The translations under genes were made by a program, and so were the position numbers. This document shows, in pieces, positions 7,664 through 16,144 of a stretch of DNA of 64,000 nucleotides. Under the pieces are notes generated by a model. It was not told where the DNA came from. It worked only from the letters and a program-made list of their open reading frames with translations, and did no database searches. The DNA comes from Bacteroidota bacterium (GTDB lineage: Bacteria > Bacteroidota > Bacteroidia > Flavobacteriales > Weeksellaceae). The stretch covers positions 1 through 64,000 of the forward strand of contig JAEWYW010000040.1 of assembly GCA_023458535.1 (NCBI GenBank), in the 5' to 3' direction. How positions within the stretch are numbered: the first letter of the stretch is position 1; each line of letters starts with the position of its first letter.

Positions 7664-9013
7664 TCATTTCTTTCTTTTGGCTTTAGATTTTGCTTTCTGT
7701 TGAGCTCTGTTGGCTCCCACTTTCTTTGGTGGTTTTCTTTTGTGAGGTCCGCCCCAGTTCTCCTTTTTATTTTTATCTTTTTTCTCATGAAAAGCTCCTC
7801 CGCCATCTTCTAATTTTACGGTGTGGGCATTTTTCATTTTCACTTCATCTTCCTCCGCTGCTATTTTCTTAGGATTTATATTCACTTCAATCGGAAATTC
7901 TACTCGCTGCAATTCTTTATCCATTAACAACTCAATATCCAATAACTGAGATTCTTCTTTTTTCGTTGCAAAAGTAATCGCTTTACCATCTTTATCCGCC
8001 CTACCCGTTCTACCAATTCTGTGAATGTATTGTTCTGGAACTTCAGGAACCTCAAAATTAATTACATGGGTAATATTCGAAATATCCAAACCTCTCGCCA
8101 TAACATCTGTTGTTATTAAACCACGAATTTCTTCATTCTCAAAGCTTTTCATGGCCTTCAAACGATAGTTTTGAGATTTATTGGAGTGAATAACATCAAA
8201 CATTTCAGGGAAAAGTTCATCAATTTTACTGAACAATAAATCGGCGTGCTTTTTATTATTATTGAAAATTAAAACTTTAGATAAATCGGATTCATATTTT
8301 AGCAGGTGCTCCAATAAATTGATTTTCGTATTGAAATTCTCTACTTTGTAAACACTCTGCTCAATTTTCTCAAGTGGCGTCCCCGATTTGGCTAAGGAAA
8401 TTTCTATTGGATTCGCAAAATATTCCTCCAACATATCATCCACAGCTTCTGTCATGGTAGCAGAAAAAAGAATATTTTGTCTTTTCTCTTTCATCATTTC
8501 GAAAATATGCGTGAGCTGCGGACGGAAACCTAAGTTCAGCATCTCATCAAATTCATCAATAATCAGTTTCTGAACTTCACGCAGAGAAATCGCATTGTCT
8601 ATTGATAAATCCATCACGCGTCCCGGAGTTCCCACCAAAATATCGCAACCATTATCAAACAATAGTTTTTGCGTATTGATGTTTTTACCACCGTAAACAC
8701 CTATGACTCTCGCTGTGAGGTTTTCGGTTAGTTTTTCGATGATTTCTGTTACCTGAACCACCAATTCTCTTGTGGGCACCAACACCAAAACCGTAGGATT
8801 ACCGTTCTTATTGTATTTCCAATTTTTAAGAACTGGAAGCAAATATGCCAGTGTTTTTCCCGTACCCGTCTGTGCAATCCCCATTACATCCCGACCAGAA
8901 AGTATTGGCCTAAAGCTTTTTTCCTGGATGGGTGTTGGTTCAAACAGATTGAGATCTGCTAAAACATCTAATATTTTTTCGGGAATTTCGAACTCAGCAA
9001 AATTGGTTTTCAT
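7664..9013 (-). CDS. DEAD-box RNA helicase with DEFD motif II
   Basis: An ATP-dependent RNA helicase, RhlE/CshA-like, probably acting in ribosome assembly or RNA decay. From the start chosen here (449 residues) the Q motif PTPIQ is at 26-30, Walker A AQTGTGKT at 47-54, PTREL at 80-84, motif II at 153-156, SAT at 184-186 and HRIGRTGR near 330. Motif II reads DEFD instead of DEAD, so the catalytic D-E pair is kept and the third position varies. The C-terminus is a basic tail (KKDKNKKENWGG onwards), typical of RNA tethering. An in-frame start 81 bases further upstream would overlap the preceding gene's end and adds no domain, so the ATG at 9013 is preferred. Confidence 0.9.
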   Translation of the reverse strand: MKTNFAEFEIPEKILDVLADLNLFEPTPIQEKSFRPILSGRDVMGIAQTGTGKTLAYLLPVLKNWKYNKNGNPTVLVLVPTRELVVQVTEIIEKLTENLTARVIGVYGGKNINTQKLLFDNGCDILVGTPGRVMDLSIDNAISLREVQKLIIDEFDEMLNLGFRPQLTHIFEMMKEKRQNILFSATMTEAVDDMLEEYFANPIEISLAKSGTPLEKIEQSVYKVENFNTKINLLEHLLKYESDLSKVLIFNNNKKHADLLFSKIDELFPEMFDVIHSNKSQNYRLKAMKSFENEEIRGLITTDVMARGLDISNITHVINFEVPEVPEQYIHRIGRTGRADKDGKAITFATKKEESQLLDIELLMDKELQRVEFPIEVNINPKKIAAEEDEVKMKNAHTVKLEDGGGAFHEKKDKNKKENWGGPHKRKPPKKVGANRAQQKAKSKAKRKK

Positions 9014-9033
9014 GTGGCAAAGATACGGTATTT

Positions 9034-10674
9034 CTATTTTCTCAATAATCTCATCACGATAATCGCCGTTAAAATCACAGAAAAAGCCAAACATAGCATC
9101 GGTAATATGCTGTAGTCTCCTATTTTTGGACCATAGTCACTAGCCATTAATATGGCTGTGGAAATAATGTTAGCGCAGAGAATCATTGCAATAATGATGT
9201 TGGTAATGCTTGATTTAATTAAGTCGTTGGTTTTTTCAATGTTCTTAATCTCACTAGTAACCGTAAATTTATTTTCATCTAATTTTTGGAGCACAGAACG
9301 AATCTCTTTCGGAATTTCTTCGATATTATCATTAAGGTTAATCAACTTTTCGGTTCCAGACTGCCAAATCTTTCTTGGACTTATTTTCCGAAGCAATATT
9401 GTTTTCGTAAATGGCTTTAAACTTTTTACCACGTCCAAATCTGGATTTATGGTTCTTCCCACACCTTCAATAAGACTGATACCTTTAAATAATAAATAAA
9501 AATACTCTGGCATAAACAACCTATTGACACTCAAAATATCTCTCATTTTATTGATGAGCGAAGGAACATCAATTTCCTGTAAAGAGGTGCTGTGAACGTA
9601 ATTAAGAATTCCCTCTACATCATTCTCAAACTTTTTTTCATCTGGAATTTCGTATTTAACTGCCATCTTTTTGAGATAGCGAACAATTTTATGAGGGTTT
9701 TTTGCAACGAAATTAAGAATCAGATTCTCTAAAATATCCTTATCATTAGGTTGAATACTTCCTACCGCACCAAAATCAATAAAAACCACTTTACCAGATT
9801 TTGTGATCAGAATATTTCCGGCATGCGGATCTGCATGAAAAAAACCAAAGTCCAGTATTTGAGTCACAAACAACCGCAATCCTGTTTCCGAGATTTTTAC
9901 GGGATCTATGCCGTTTTCAATTAAATTTTTTGCGTCTGTAACTTTTATCCCATCCACGAACTCCATGCAAAGCACGTTATTGTTGGAGAACTCTTCATAA
10001 ACTTTCGGGACATAAGTTTCCTGATTGTTTTTAAAATTTAGGGCAAACTGCTGGATATTATTTTTCTCGTTGATTAATGAAAGCTCCTCTAGCAAAGACT
10101 TTTCAAAAGCCGAAATGGCCATTTTTAAATTGAGTCGTGAACCAATATCTGAATACTTGGAAATTAAATTTTCCAGATCTTTAATCAACAATAAATCGTC
10201 TTCAATCTGTTTTTGGGCATTCGGACGTTTAACTTTTAAAATTACTGGCGACCCGTCTTTTAAAACTGCTGAATACACTTGTGCGATGGACGCGGCTGCT
10301 AATGGTGTTTCGTTAATTGTTGCAAAATAATCATCTGCAGAAATACCAAATTCGTTATCCATTATTTCACGGATGTTCATATTTTCGACTTCTACATTGT
10401 CCTGCAATTTTTGAAGTTCCAACGTTAATTCTTTAGGCAGCAGATCTTCACGATTGCTAAAACTTTGTCCGAGTTTTACAAAAGTGGGACCCAACTCCTC
10501 AATCGCCAACCTGATCCGCTCATAAACGGGTTTTGAAGAAATGCTTTCATCATTTTGGATTACAGATTCTTTTTCACCGCCAATCCGCGCTAAAATATCT
10601 TGAAAACCATACTTACTTAATACGGAAATCAGTTTTGCTGAACGTTTAAGTTTGCGTTGTTGCTTATCGAACAT
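9034..10674 (-). CDS. UbiB/AarF/ABC1 family atypical kinase
   Basis: A 546-residue membrane-associated protein-kinase-like ATPase. It has the family-specific VKLGQ (KxGQ) motif, the Ala-rich loop AAASIAQVY, the lysine in ILKVKRP, the catalytic-loop FGFFHADPHAGNILI and the metal-binding VFIDFG. Two hydrophobic helices (about residues 490-512 and 521-544) anchor the C-terminus, as in UbiB. Relatives support ubiquinone or menaquinone synthesis, and this lineage uses menaquinone. The helicase gene begins 20 bases beyond its stop, so they may share a transcript although their functions are unrelated. Confidence 0.88.
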   Translation of the reverse strand: MFDKQQRKLKRSAKLISVLSKYGFQDILARIGGEKESVIQNDESISSKPVYERIRLAIEELGPTFVKLGQSFSNREDLLPKELTLELQKLQDNVEVENMNIREIMDNEFGISADDYFATINETPLAAASIAQVYSAVLKDGSPVILKVKRPNAQKQIEDDLLLIKDLENLISKYSDIGSRLNLKMAISAFEKSLLEELSLINEKNNIQQFALNFKNNQETYVPKVYEEFSNNNVLCMEFVDGIKVTDAKNLIENGIDPVKISETGLRLFVTQILDFGFFHADPHAGNILITKSGKVVFIDFGAVGSIQPNDKDILENLILNFVAKNPHKIVRYLKKMAVKYEIPDEKKFENDVEGILNYVHSTSLQEIDVPSLINKMRDILSVNRLFMPEYFYLLFKGISLIEGVGRTINPDLDVVKSLKPFTKTILLRKISPRKIWQSGTEKLINLNDNIEEIPKEIRSVLQKLDENKFTVTSEIKNIEKTNDLIKSSITNIIIAMILCANIISTAILMASDYGPKIGDYSILPMLCLAFSVILTAIIVMRLLRK

Positions 10675-10983
10675 AAATGAAAATTAATAGTCATCAACTT
10701 CAAAAATTGTTCCTATTATTTCTTGTTTTTAGCTGAAATAACTCTGCCTTGATTGAAAAATGACAAAAGATCGATACTGAAAACTTATTGCTACAAATTA
10801 ATTAGAATTGCTAAAATTTCGAAAACTCGCTTTTCGCAAACAATAGAAATTCTTTAACGCTCATTTATTTAATTTTCCTGAAGGTACACGTCTTTGAATC
10901 GCATTAATACTACATAAAAAAACTCGTAAGCTCAGAATCTTACGAGTTTTTATATTTTAAAGTATCAAAAAAGACAATGTCTT
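10675..10983. other. gap between guaA and the UbiB-like gene
   Basis: 309 AT-rich bases with no convincing ORF. It holds a small hairpin, CGAAAA/TTTTCG at 10820-10836, and the guaA terminator (10915-10953). I see no clear TAnnTTTG element for the UbiB-like gene. Confidence 0.5.
10915..10953 (-). terminator. guaA terminator
   Basis: AACTCGTAAG (10921-10930) pairs perfectly with CTTACGAGTT (10939-10948), flanked by A/T runs on both sides. It lies 31 bases beyond the guaA stop. Confidence 0.8.
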
Positions 10984-12513
10984 CTATTCCCATTCAATGG
11001 TTGCTGGTGGTTTGCTGGATATATCGTAGGCGACACGGTTAATTCCTCTAACTTCGTTGATGATTCTACTGGAAACAGTGTCCAAGAATTCATAAGGAAG
11101 TCGGCTCCAAGTCGCTGTCATAAAATCAATAGTGTTGGCAGAACGCACAACAGCTGTGTATTCATAGGTTCTTTCGTCGCCCATTACTCCAACAGATTTT
11201 ACTGGAAGCAATACTACAAACGCCTGAGAAACCTTTTCGTACAAATCGTTTTTATACAATTCTTCGATGAAAATATCGTCGGCCTCCTGAAGGATTTTTA
11301 CTTTTTCTTCATCTACTTCGCCCAAAATTCTAATTCCTAAACCTGGACCAGGAAAAGGATGTCTGTACACCAAATGATGTGGAATTCCCAGTTCCTCACC
11401 TACTTTTCTTACTTCATCCTTAAAAAGTTCACGAAGCGGTTCCAAAAGTTGAAGTTTCATATCATCTGGAAGTCCACCAACGTTATGATGCGATTTGATA
11501 ACCGCCGAAGGTCCTTTCACAGACTGACTCTCGATAACGTCTGGATAAATAGTTCCTTGCGCTAAGAATTTTGCACCTTCAAATTTGTGTGATTCTTCAT
11601 CGAAAACATGAATAAATTCGTTTCCAATAATTTTTCTTTTCTTTTCAGGATCGGAGATACCTTTTAATTTAGATAAAAAACGTTCTGAAGCATCTACCAT
11701 TTTGATGTTCATGTGGAAATGCTCGCCGTAATTTTCCATTACTTTTTTGCCTTCGTCTTTTCTCAACAGACCAGTGTCAACGAAGATACACGTTAACTGG
11801 TCTCCAATAGCTTTATGAATTAAAACTGCGGCTACAGAAGAATCTACACCACCCGAAAGACCTAAAATAACTTTGTCGCTGCCAACTTTTTCTTTAATTT
11901 CAGCAACGGTTCTGTCGATATAGTTGGTTAATTTCCAGTTTTTCTCTGCTTTACAAATATTAAAAACAAAATTCTCAATCATCCTAGCCCCTTCTTCAGT
12001 GTGCGAAACTTCGGGATGGAACTGCAGAGTGTAAATATTTTTCTCCGCATTTGCCATTGCAGCAATGACATCCGACTTTCCTGAAATCTCAAAACCTTCT
12101 GGCGCTTCTTCAACTTCATCGAAATGGCTCATCCAAACGGTAGAATTTCTTGAAACTCCTGCCAATAACGGATTTGATCTTAATATTTCAAAATTTGCCT
12201 TTCCATATTCGCCTTTTTCACCTTTTTTTACTTTTCCGCCCAATAAATGAGACGTCAACTGCATTCCATAGCATATTCCTAAAACTGGAACGCCTGCGTC
12301 GTACAAATCTTTATCAACCAAATGTGCATCTTCTGCATTCACTGAACTTGGCCCTCCGGAAAGTATAATTCCTACAGGTTTGCGGTCTAAAATTTCATTT
12401 AAAGGTGTATTAAAAGGTAAAACTTCAGAATAAACTCCCAAATCTCTTACCCTTCTGGCGATAAGTTGATTGTATTGGGATCCGAAGTCTAATATGATAA
12501 TTCCGTTGTGCAT
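10984..12513 (-). CDS. guaA: GMP synthase (glutamine-hydrolysing)
   Basis: A 509-residue two-domain enzyme that aminates XMP to GMP. The N-terminal class I glutamine amidotransferase shows the nucleophile in GICYGMQLTSHLLGG (Cys near residue 81) and LQFHPEVSHTE. The synthetase domain has the PP-loop LSGGVDSSVAA, and the C-terminal dimerisation domain ends RVAYDISSKPPATIEWE, the standard C-terminus. Length is usual. It follows purD in the same direction, but purD has its own terminator, so guaA needs its own promoter in the 133-base gap. Confidence 0.97.
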   Translation of the reverse strand: MHNGIIILDFGSQYNQLIARRVRDLGVYSEVLPFNTPLNEILDRKPVGIILSGGPSSVNAEDAHLVDKDLYDAGVPVLGICYGMQLTSHLLGGKVKKGEKGEYGKANFEILRSNPLLAGVSRNSTVWMSHFDEVEEAPEGFEISGKSDVIAAMANAEKNIYTLQFHPEVSHTEEGARMIENFVFNICKAEKNWKLTNYIDRTVAEIKEKVGSDKVILGLSGGVDSSVAAVLIHKAIGDQLTCIFVDTGLLRKDEGKKVMENYGEHFHMNIKMVDASERFLSKLKGISDPEKKRKIIGNEFIHVFDEESHKFEGAKFLAQGTIYPDVIESQSVKGPSAVIKSHHNVGGLPDDMKLQLLEPLRELFKDEVRKVGEELGIPHHLVYRHPFPGPGLGIRILGEVDEEKVKILQEADDIFIEELYKNDLYEKVSQAFVVLLPVKSVGVMGDERTYEYTAVVRSANTIDFMTATWSRLPYEFLDTVSSRIINEVRGINRVAYDISSKPPATIEWE

Positions 12514-12587
12514 TGTCTATAAGTTATGAGTGATGAGCGATAAATGATGATTTCAATTAAAACTCATTCATTATTAATTAATTAGAT

Positions 12588-12610
12588 TTAATACTTTAAG
12601 AAAGTATTAA
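12588..12610. promoter_or_regulatory. perfect AT-rich inverted repeat upstream of guaA
   Basis: TTAATACTTT (12588-12597) and AAAGTATTAA (12601-12610) are a perfect 10-bp pair around AAG. It lies between the purD terminator and the guaA start, where an operator or part of the guaA promoter would be. No T-run fits a second terminator well. Confidence 0.35.
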
Positions 12611-12613
12611 AAC

Positions 12614-12638
12614 AAAAAAGCCCCGAAAAATCAGGGCT
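12614..12638 (-). terminator. purD terminator
   Basis: On the minus strand AGCCCTGA, loop, TCGGGGCT is followed by six T residues. It begins 9 bases beyond the purD stop. Confidence 0.8.
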
Positions 12639-12646
12639 AATTTTAT

Positions 12647-13885
12647 TTAAAATTTTCCAATATCTTCTCTGTAGAAGCTGTAATCGAAATGAACCGGAAT
12701 GGCATCCTGATATACTTTTGTTCTCGCTTCTTCGAAAGTTTTTCCCGTTGCCACAAGATTTAGCACTCTTCCTCCATTAGAAACTACTCTATCTCCTTTT
12801 TTCACTGCTCCTGCATACAATAATTGGCTATGCTGAACTTTATTTTGACCCACAATATCAAAACCTAGTTCGATATTTCTTGGGTAACCTCCAGAACACA
12901 TTACCAAACACACTGCTTTTTCGTCTTTGAATTTCAGATTTATTTCTTTCTCATTCATACAGTCGTTGATGACATCAAGAAGATTATTCTCCATTAAGGC
13001 CATTAACACCTGAGTTTCAGGATCTCCAAATCTCATGTTGTATTCTAAAAGGTAAGTACCGTTTGAGGTAACCATCAATCCAAAGAAAATAATTCCTTTA
13101 AAACGGAAACCTTCACCTTTCAATCCATTAATGGTAGGCTGAAGAATATTTTTATCGAAATCTGCGTAATGTTCTTCTGTAAATTCAGGACTTGGAGCTA
13201 CAGCACCCATACCTCCAGTATTTGGACCTGTATTGCCGTTGCCCGCTTTTTTATAGTCTTTTACTGGAATACATGGGAATAATTTTTCACCGTTTGAAAA
13301 AGCAATAATCGATGCTTCGAAACCTTGAAGATAATCTTCAATAACTACCTGAATTCCGGCATCCCCATAAATTCTACGAATCATAAAATCGTGAATTGTT
13401 GCTTCTGCTTCCTGTAGCGTTTCGCAAATAACAACTCCTTTTCCACCCGCTAAACCACTTGCTTTTACAACAATTGGATATTGTTGGGTTTTGATGTATT
13501 CTGAGGCCTCATTATAAGAATCGAAAACGATAGCTTTAGCCGTTTTGATGTCGTAAGTCTGCATAAACTTCTTAGAAAATGCCTTACTTCCTTCTAAGCT
13601 TGCTACTTTTTCCGTAGGTCCGAAAACTTTCAGATCATGCTTTTTAAATTCATCTTTAATCCCAGCTACCAAAGGCGCCTCTGGACCAACAATCGTTAAA
13701 TCTACCTTTTCTTTGATAGCAAAATCACGAAGTTCTTTGATATCTGTAAGGTTGATATTTTTTCCTAATTCATCGGTAGTAGCATTCCCCTTTGCAAAAA
13801 ACATTTGAGTGACTCTGTTGTCCTTACTAAGTTTGGAAGCCAAAGCAGATTCTCTACCTCCTTCTCCTACGATTAATATTCTCAT
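12647..13885 (-). CDS. purD: phosphoribosylamine-glycine ligase
   Basis: A 412-residue ATP-grasp enzyme that joins glycine to 5-phosphoribosylamine, step 2 of purine synthesis. It shows the start MRILIVGEGGRESALA, the N-domain VGPEAPLVAGI, the ATP-grasp loop VVKASGLAGGKGVVIC, GPNTGGMGA and the metal-binding LLEYNMRFGDPETQ. Length is close to the family norm (about 420). It has its own promoter upstream and terminator downstream. Confidence 0.97.
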   Translation of the reverse strand: MRILIVGEGGRESALASKLSKDNRVTQMFFAKGNATTDELGKNINLTDIKELRDFAIKEKVDLTIVGPEAPLVAGIKDEFKKHDLKVFGPTEKVASLEGSKAFSKKFMQTYDIKTAKAIVFDSYNEASEYIKTQQYPIVVKASGLAGGKGVVICETLQEAEATIHDFMIRRIYGDAGIQVVIEDYLQGFEASIIAFSNGEKLFPCIPVKDYKKAGNGNTGPNTGGMGAVAPSPEFTEEHYADFDKNILQPTINGLKGEGFRFKGIIFFGLMVTSNGTYLLEYNMRFGDPETQVLMALMENNLLDVINDCMNEKEINLKFKDEKAVCLVMCSGGYPRNIELGFDIVGQNKVQHSQLLYAGAVKKGDRVVSNGGRVLNLVATGKTFEEARTKVYQDAIPVHFDYSFYREDIGKF

Positions 13886-13926
13886 AATTATATAATTAGC
13901 CTATTTTTTTAATTAAAATGATTCTA

Positions 13927-13958
13927 CAAAAATACACTTTTGCACATAAAAAGTACAA
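13927..13958 (-). promoter_or_regulatory. purD promoter
   Basis: On the minus strand TTG (13958-13956) and TATTTTTG (13934-13927) are 21 bases apart, an exact TAnnTTTG match. The purD ATG lies about 40 bases downstream. Confidence 0.65.
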
Positions 13959-13983
13959 ATTTAAAGGGTATTTTAATTTTTTC

Positions 13984-15501
13984 TTAATGGAAAAAATGTC
14001 TCATTCCCGTGAACATCATTGGGATATTATGCTCGTTGGCAGCAGCTATAGAATCTTCATCTTTTACACTTCCTCCAGGTTGGATGATGGCAGTAATTCC
14101 TTCCTTGGCACAAAAATCTACTACATCTCTAAATGGGAAAAATGCATCCGAAGCCAATACCAAATCGCCATCAAACTTTTCTTTAGCTCTAGCAATCGCC
14201 TGTTGCGTCGCCCATATTCTATTTACTTGTCCACCACCAATTCCGAAAGCTTGAATTCCGTTAGAGACAACTATAGCATTGGATTTCACATATTTTACCA
14301 CTCTTTGCGATAATAATAATGCTTTTTTCTGCTCTTCTGTCGGTTGAACTTCTGTAACGACCTTAATATCTTCTGAGAACTGATTATCATTATCCTGAAC
14401 CAAAATTCCTCCGTCTACTTTCACCCAAGTTTGACGATCTGAAACTGGATTAACGATTTTGATAATTCTTAGATTCTTTTTCTTTCTTAAAATTTCCAAC
14501 GCTTCTTCATCAAAATCGGGAGCCATAACAATCTCTAGGAATGTCTTGTTCAATTCTTCAGCCGTTGCAGCATCTACTTTATAGTTCATGGCTACAATTC
14601 CCCCAAAAATGGAAACTGGATCACACTCAAATGTTTTTTGATAAGTCTCTAAAGCAGAAGTTCCGATCGCAACGCCACATGGTGTAGAGTGCTTCACTGC
14701 ACAACAAGCCATTTCATTTTTGAATTCTGTAACTACTTTCCAACACAAATCCATATCACGAAGGTTGTTGAAAGAAAGTTCTTTACCACCCAATTGCTCA
14801 AAGTCTTTCATGGCACCATTTTCGAAGGTCGATGCATAATAAGCCGCCGACTGATGCGGGTTTTCACCATAACGTAAGTCCGCCACTTTTTTATAAGAAG
14901 CACTTAAATAGGTTGGATATTCTTCGTCTAAAAGCATTCTTGAAATTGCAGCATCGTAAGCAGAAGTAAGATTGAATACTTTTCCTGCCAATTTTTTTCT
15001 GGTTTCTGGTGTGGTATCACCCGATGCAGACATTTCTTCCTGAACTTTTGCATAGTCTTCAACATCGGTAATCACCGTTACTGAATTGAAATTTTTTGCT
15101 GCTGAACGAAGCATAGACGGTCCACCTATATCAATGAACTCCACTTTTTCGTCTAAAGAGATATTTTTATTGACGTTTTCAAAGAAAGGATAAAGGTTGA
15201 CAATCACCATATCAATTAATCCAATTTCGTGTTCGTCAACGGTCTTCATGTGCTCTTCGTTGTCGCGAACAGCCAACAAACCACCATGAACTTTCGGATG
15301 TAGGGTTTTTACACGTCCATCCAACATTTCAGGAAAATCCGTTACTTCATCAATCTGAATGGGACTTAATCCTGCGTCCTTCAAGTGTTTGAAAGTACCA
15401 CCTGTAGAAATTAATTCATAGTTTTGGGATTCTAAAAATTTAGCAAAATCAATAAGGTTCGCTTTATCCGAAACACTGATTAACGCTCTCTTTTTACTCA
15501 T
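13984..15501 (-). CDS. purH: bifunctional AICAR transformylase / IMP cyclohydrolase
   Basis: A 505-residue enzyme for the last two steps to IMP. The N-terminal IMP cyclohydrolase (MGS-like) domain has ISVSDKANLIDFAK, LISTGGTFKHL and DGRVKTLHPKVHGG. The transformylase domain has DLRYGENPHQSAA, the catalytic K-H pair in AVKHSTPCGVA and SDAFFPFRD. The C-terminus PMMFTGMRHFFH is the usual one. The gene is followed by purD on the same strand with a 98-base gap that holds the purD promoter. Confidence 0.97.
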   Translation of the reverse strand: MSKKRALISVSDKANLIDFAKFLESQNYELISTGGTFKHLKDAGLSPIQIDEVTDFPEMLDGRVKTLHPKVHGGLLAVRDNEEHMKTVDEHEIGLIDMVIVNLYPFFENVNKNISLDEKVEFIDIGGPSMLRSAAKNFNSVTVITDVEDYAKVQEEMSASGDTTPETRKKLAGKVFNLTSAYDAAISRMLLDEEYPTYLSASYKKVADLRYGENPHQSAAYYASTFENGAMKDFEQLGGKELSFNNLRDMDLCWKVVTEFKNEMACCAVKHSTPCGVAIGTSALETYQKTFECDPVSIFGGIVAMNYKVDAATAEELNKTFLEIVMAPDFDEEALEILRKKKNLRIIKIVNPVSDRQTWVKVDGGILVQDNDNQFSEDIKVVTEVQPTEEQKKALLLSQRVVKYVKSNAIVVSNGIQAFGIGGGQVNRIWATQQAIARAKEKFDGDLVLASDAFFPFRDVVDFCAKEGITAIIQPGGSVKDEDSIAAANEHNIPMMFTGMRHFFH

Positions 15502-15631
15502 TTTCTTCTATTTTTACTTTTTATTTAGATTCTATTTTAGATTTAAGAACCGAGAGCCAAGAATCAAGATTTTTTGTTTTCCCTATCAAGTTCTTGGTTC
15601 TATATTTTTTAATACTTTTTCTTTTGTAATT

Positions 15632-15668
15632 CCCCTCTTTTGAAAGAGGGGTGCCGAAGGCGGGGTGT
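15632..15668 (+). repeat. left terminal inverted repeat of the DUF559 unit
   Basis: CCCCTCTTT (15632-15640), TG, AAAGAGGGG (15643-15651) form a 9-bp hairpin with a 2-base loop. GCC-GAA-GGC (15653-15661) follows, and then GGGGTGT. It can also fold at the end of purine-operon transcripts. Confidence 0.7.
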
Positions 15669-15676
15669 TAGATTCA

Positions 15677-16093
15677 TTATGAAAAATGTTCAATAATAAA
15701 ATCTTCCAATTCTTTCATAACATTTGCTAAATCATTTCTCACCCTAAAATCGGTAATTCTAAACACTTTTACATCTAATGACACCAAGAAATCAATTCTT
15801 TTATCATCATATTCCACTTTGAAGTCATGGCTTGAACCATCAATTTCAATAACTATTCCCAAAGATTTCACATAAAAATCGACAATATAATTTCCAATAA
15901 TTCTCTGCCTGTCGAAATCCAGTCCATGGAAAGTTTTATTTCTAACCTGCTTCCAAAATAAAACTTCAGAAAGGATGTATCCTTTTCTTAAACTTCTTGC
16001 TTTCTCAACAAGTTCTTTGTTTTTGGGGAGGGTTTCAATCTTCCTTCGAAAAATTTCAATTCCGTGAATATGCGTAATTGGTACTTTTTCCAT
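15677..16093 (-). CDS. DUF559 (Vsr-like) endonuclease-domain protein
   Basis: A 138-residue protein with the restriction-endonuclease-like DUF559 core related to the Vsr mismatch endonuclease. RSLRKGYILSEVLFWKQVRNK is the entry helix, FDRQRIIGNYIVDFYV gives the first acid (D of VDF), and IVIEIDGSSHD gives the E-x-D pair of the presumed metal site. VFRITDFRVRNDLANVM follows. Length is normal for stand-alone DUF559 proteins. It has no purine role. Such genes occur scattered in Bacteroidetes genomes, and the flanking inverted repeats here suggest that it moves or is maintained with them. Confidence 0.85.
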   Translation of the reverse strand: MEKVPITHIHGIEIFRRKIETLPKNKELVEKARSLRKGYILSEVLFWKQVRNKTFHGLDFDRQRIIGNYIVDFYVKSLGIVIEIDGSSHDFKVEYDDKRIDFLVSLDVKVFRITDFRVRNDLANVMKELEDFIIEHFS

Positions 16094-16107
16094 TTTAATC
16101 TTCTTAC

Positions 16108-16144
16108 ACAGCCCGTCCTACGGACACCCCTCTTTTTAGAGGGG
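16108..16144 (-). repeat. right terminal inverted repeat of the DUF559 unit
   Basis: Read on the minus strand: CCCCTCT (16144-16138), loop AAAA, AGAGGGG (16133-16127), then GTCC-GTA-GGAC (16125-16115) and CGGGCTGT. The inner stem differs from the left copy by paired changes (GTCC/GGAC against GCC/GGC), so the fold is kept. TAA at 16138-16136 is the purN stop. Confidence 0.7.

Larger units (their letters stand above)
15632..16144. mobile_element. 513-bp unit: DUF559 gene inside inverted palindromic repeats
   Basis: The DUF559 gene (15677-16093) is bracketed by two inverted copies of a ~37-bp repeat. Each copy carries an outer CCCCTCT/AGAGGGG hairpin and an inner small hairpin, with the same inside flank (CGGGgTGT in one, CGGGcTGT in the other). 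The unit interrupts the purM-purN-purH series, and the purN stop codon lies in its right repeat. This suggests a small non-autonomous or nuclease-linked mobile unit. No transposase is present and no target-site duplication is obvious, so mobility is inferred. Confidence 0.5.

Noticed and set aside
13918..14313. 131-codon plus-strand ORF
   Set aside because: Lies antisense to the C-terminal part of purH; shadow.
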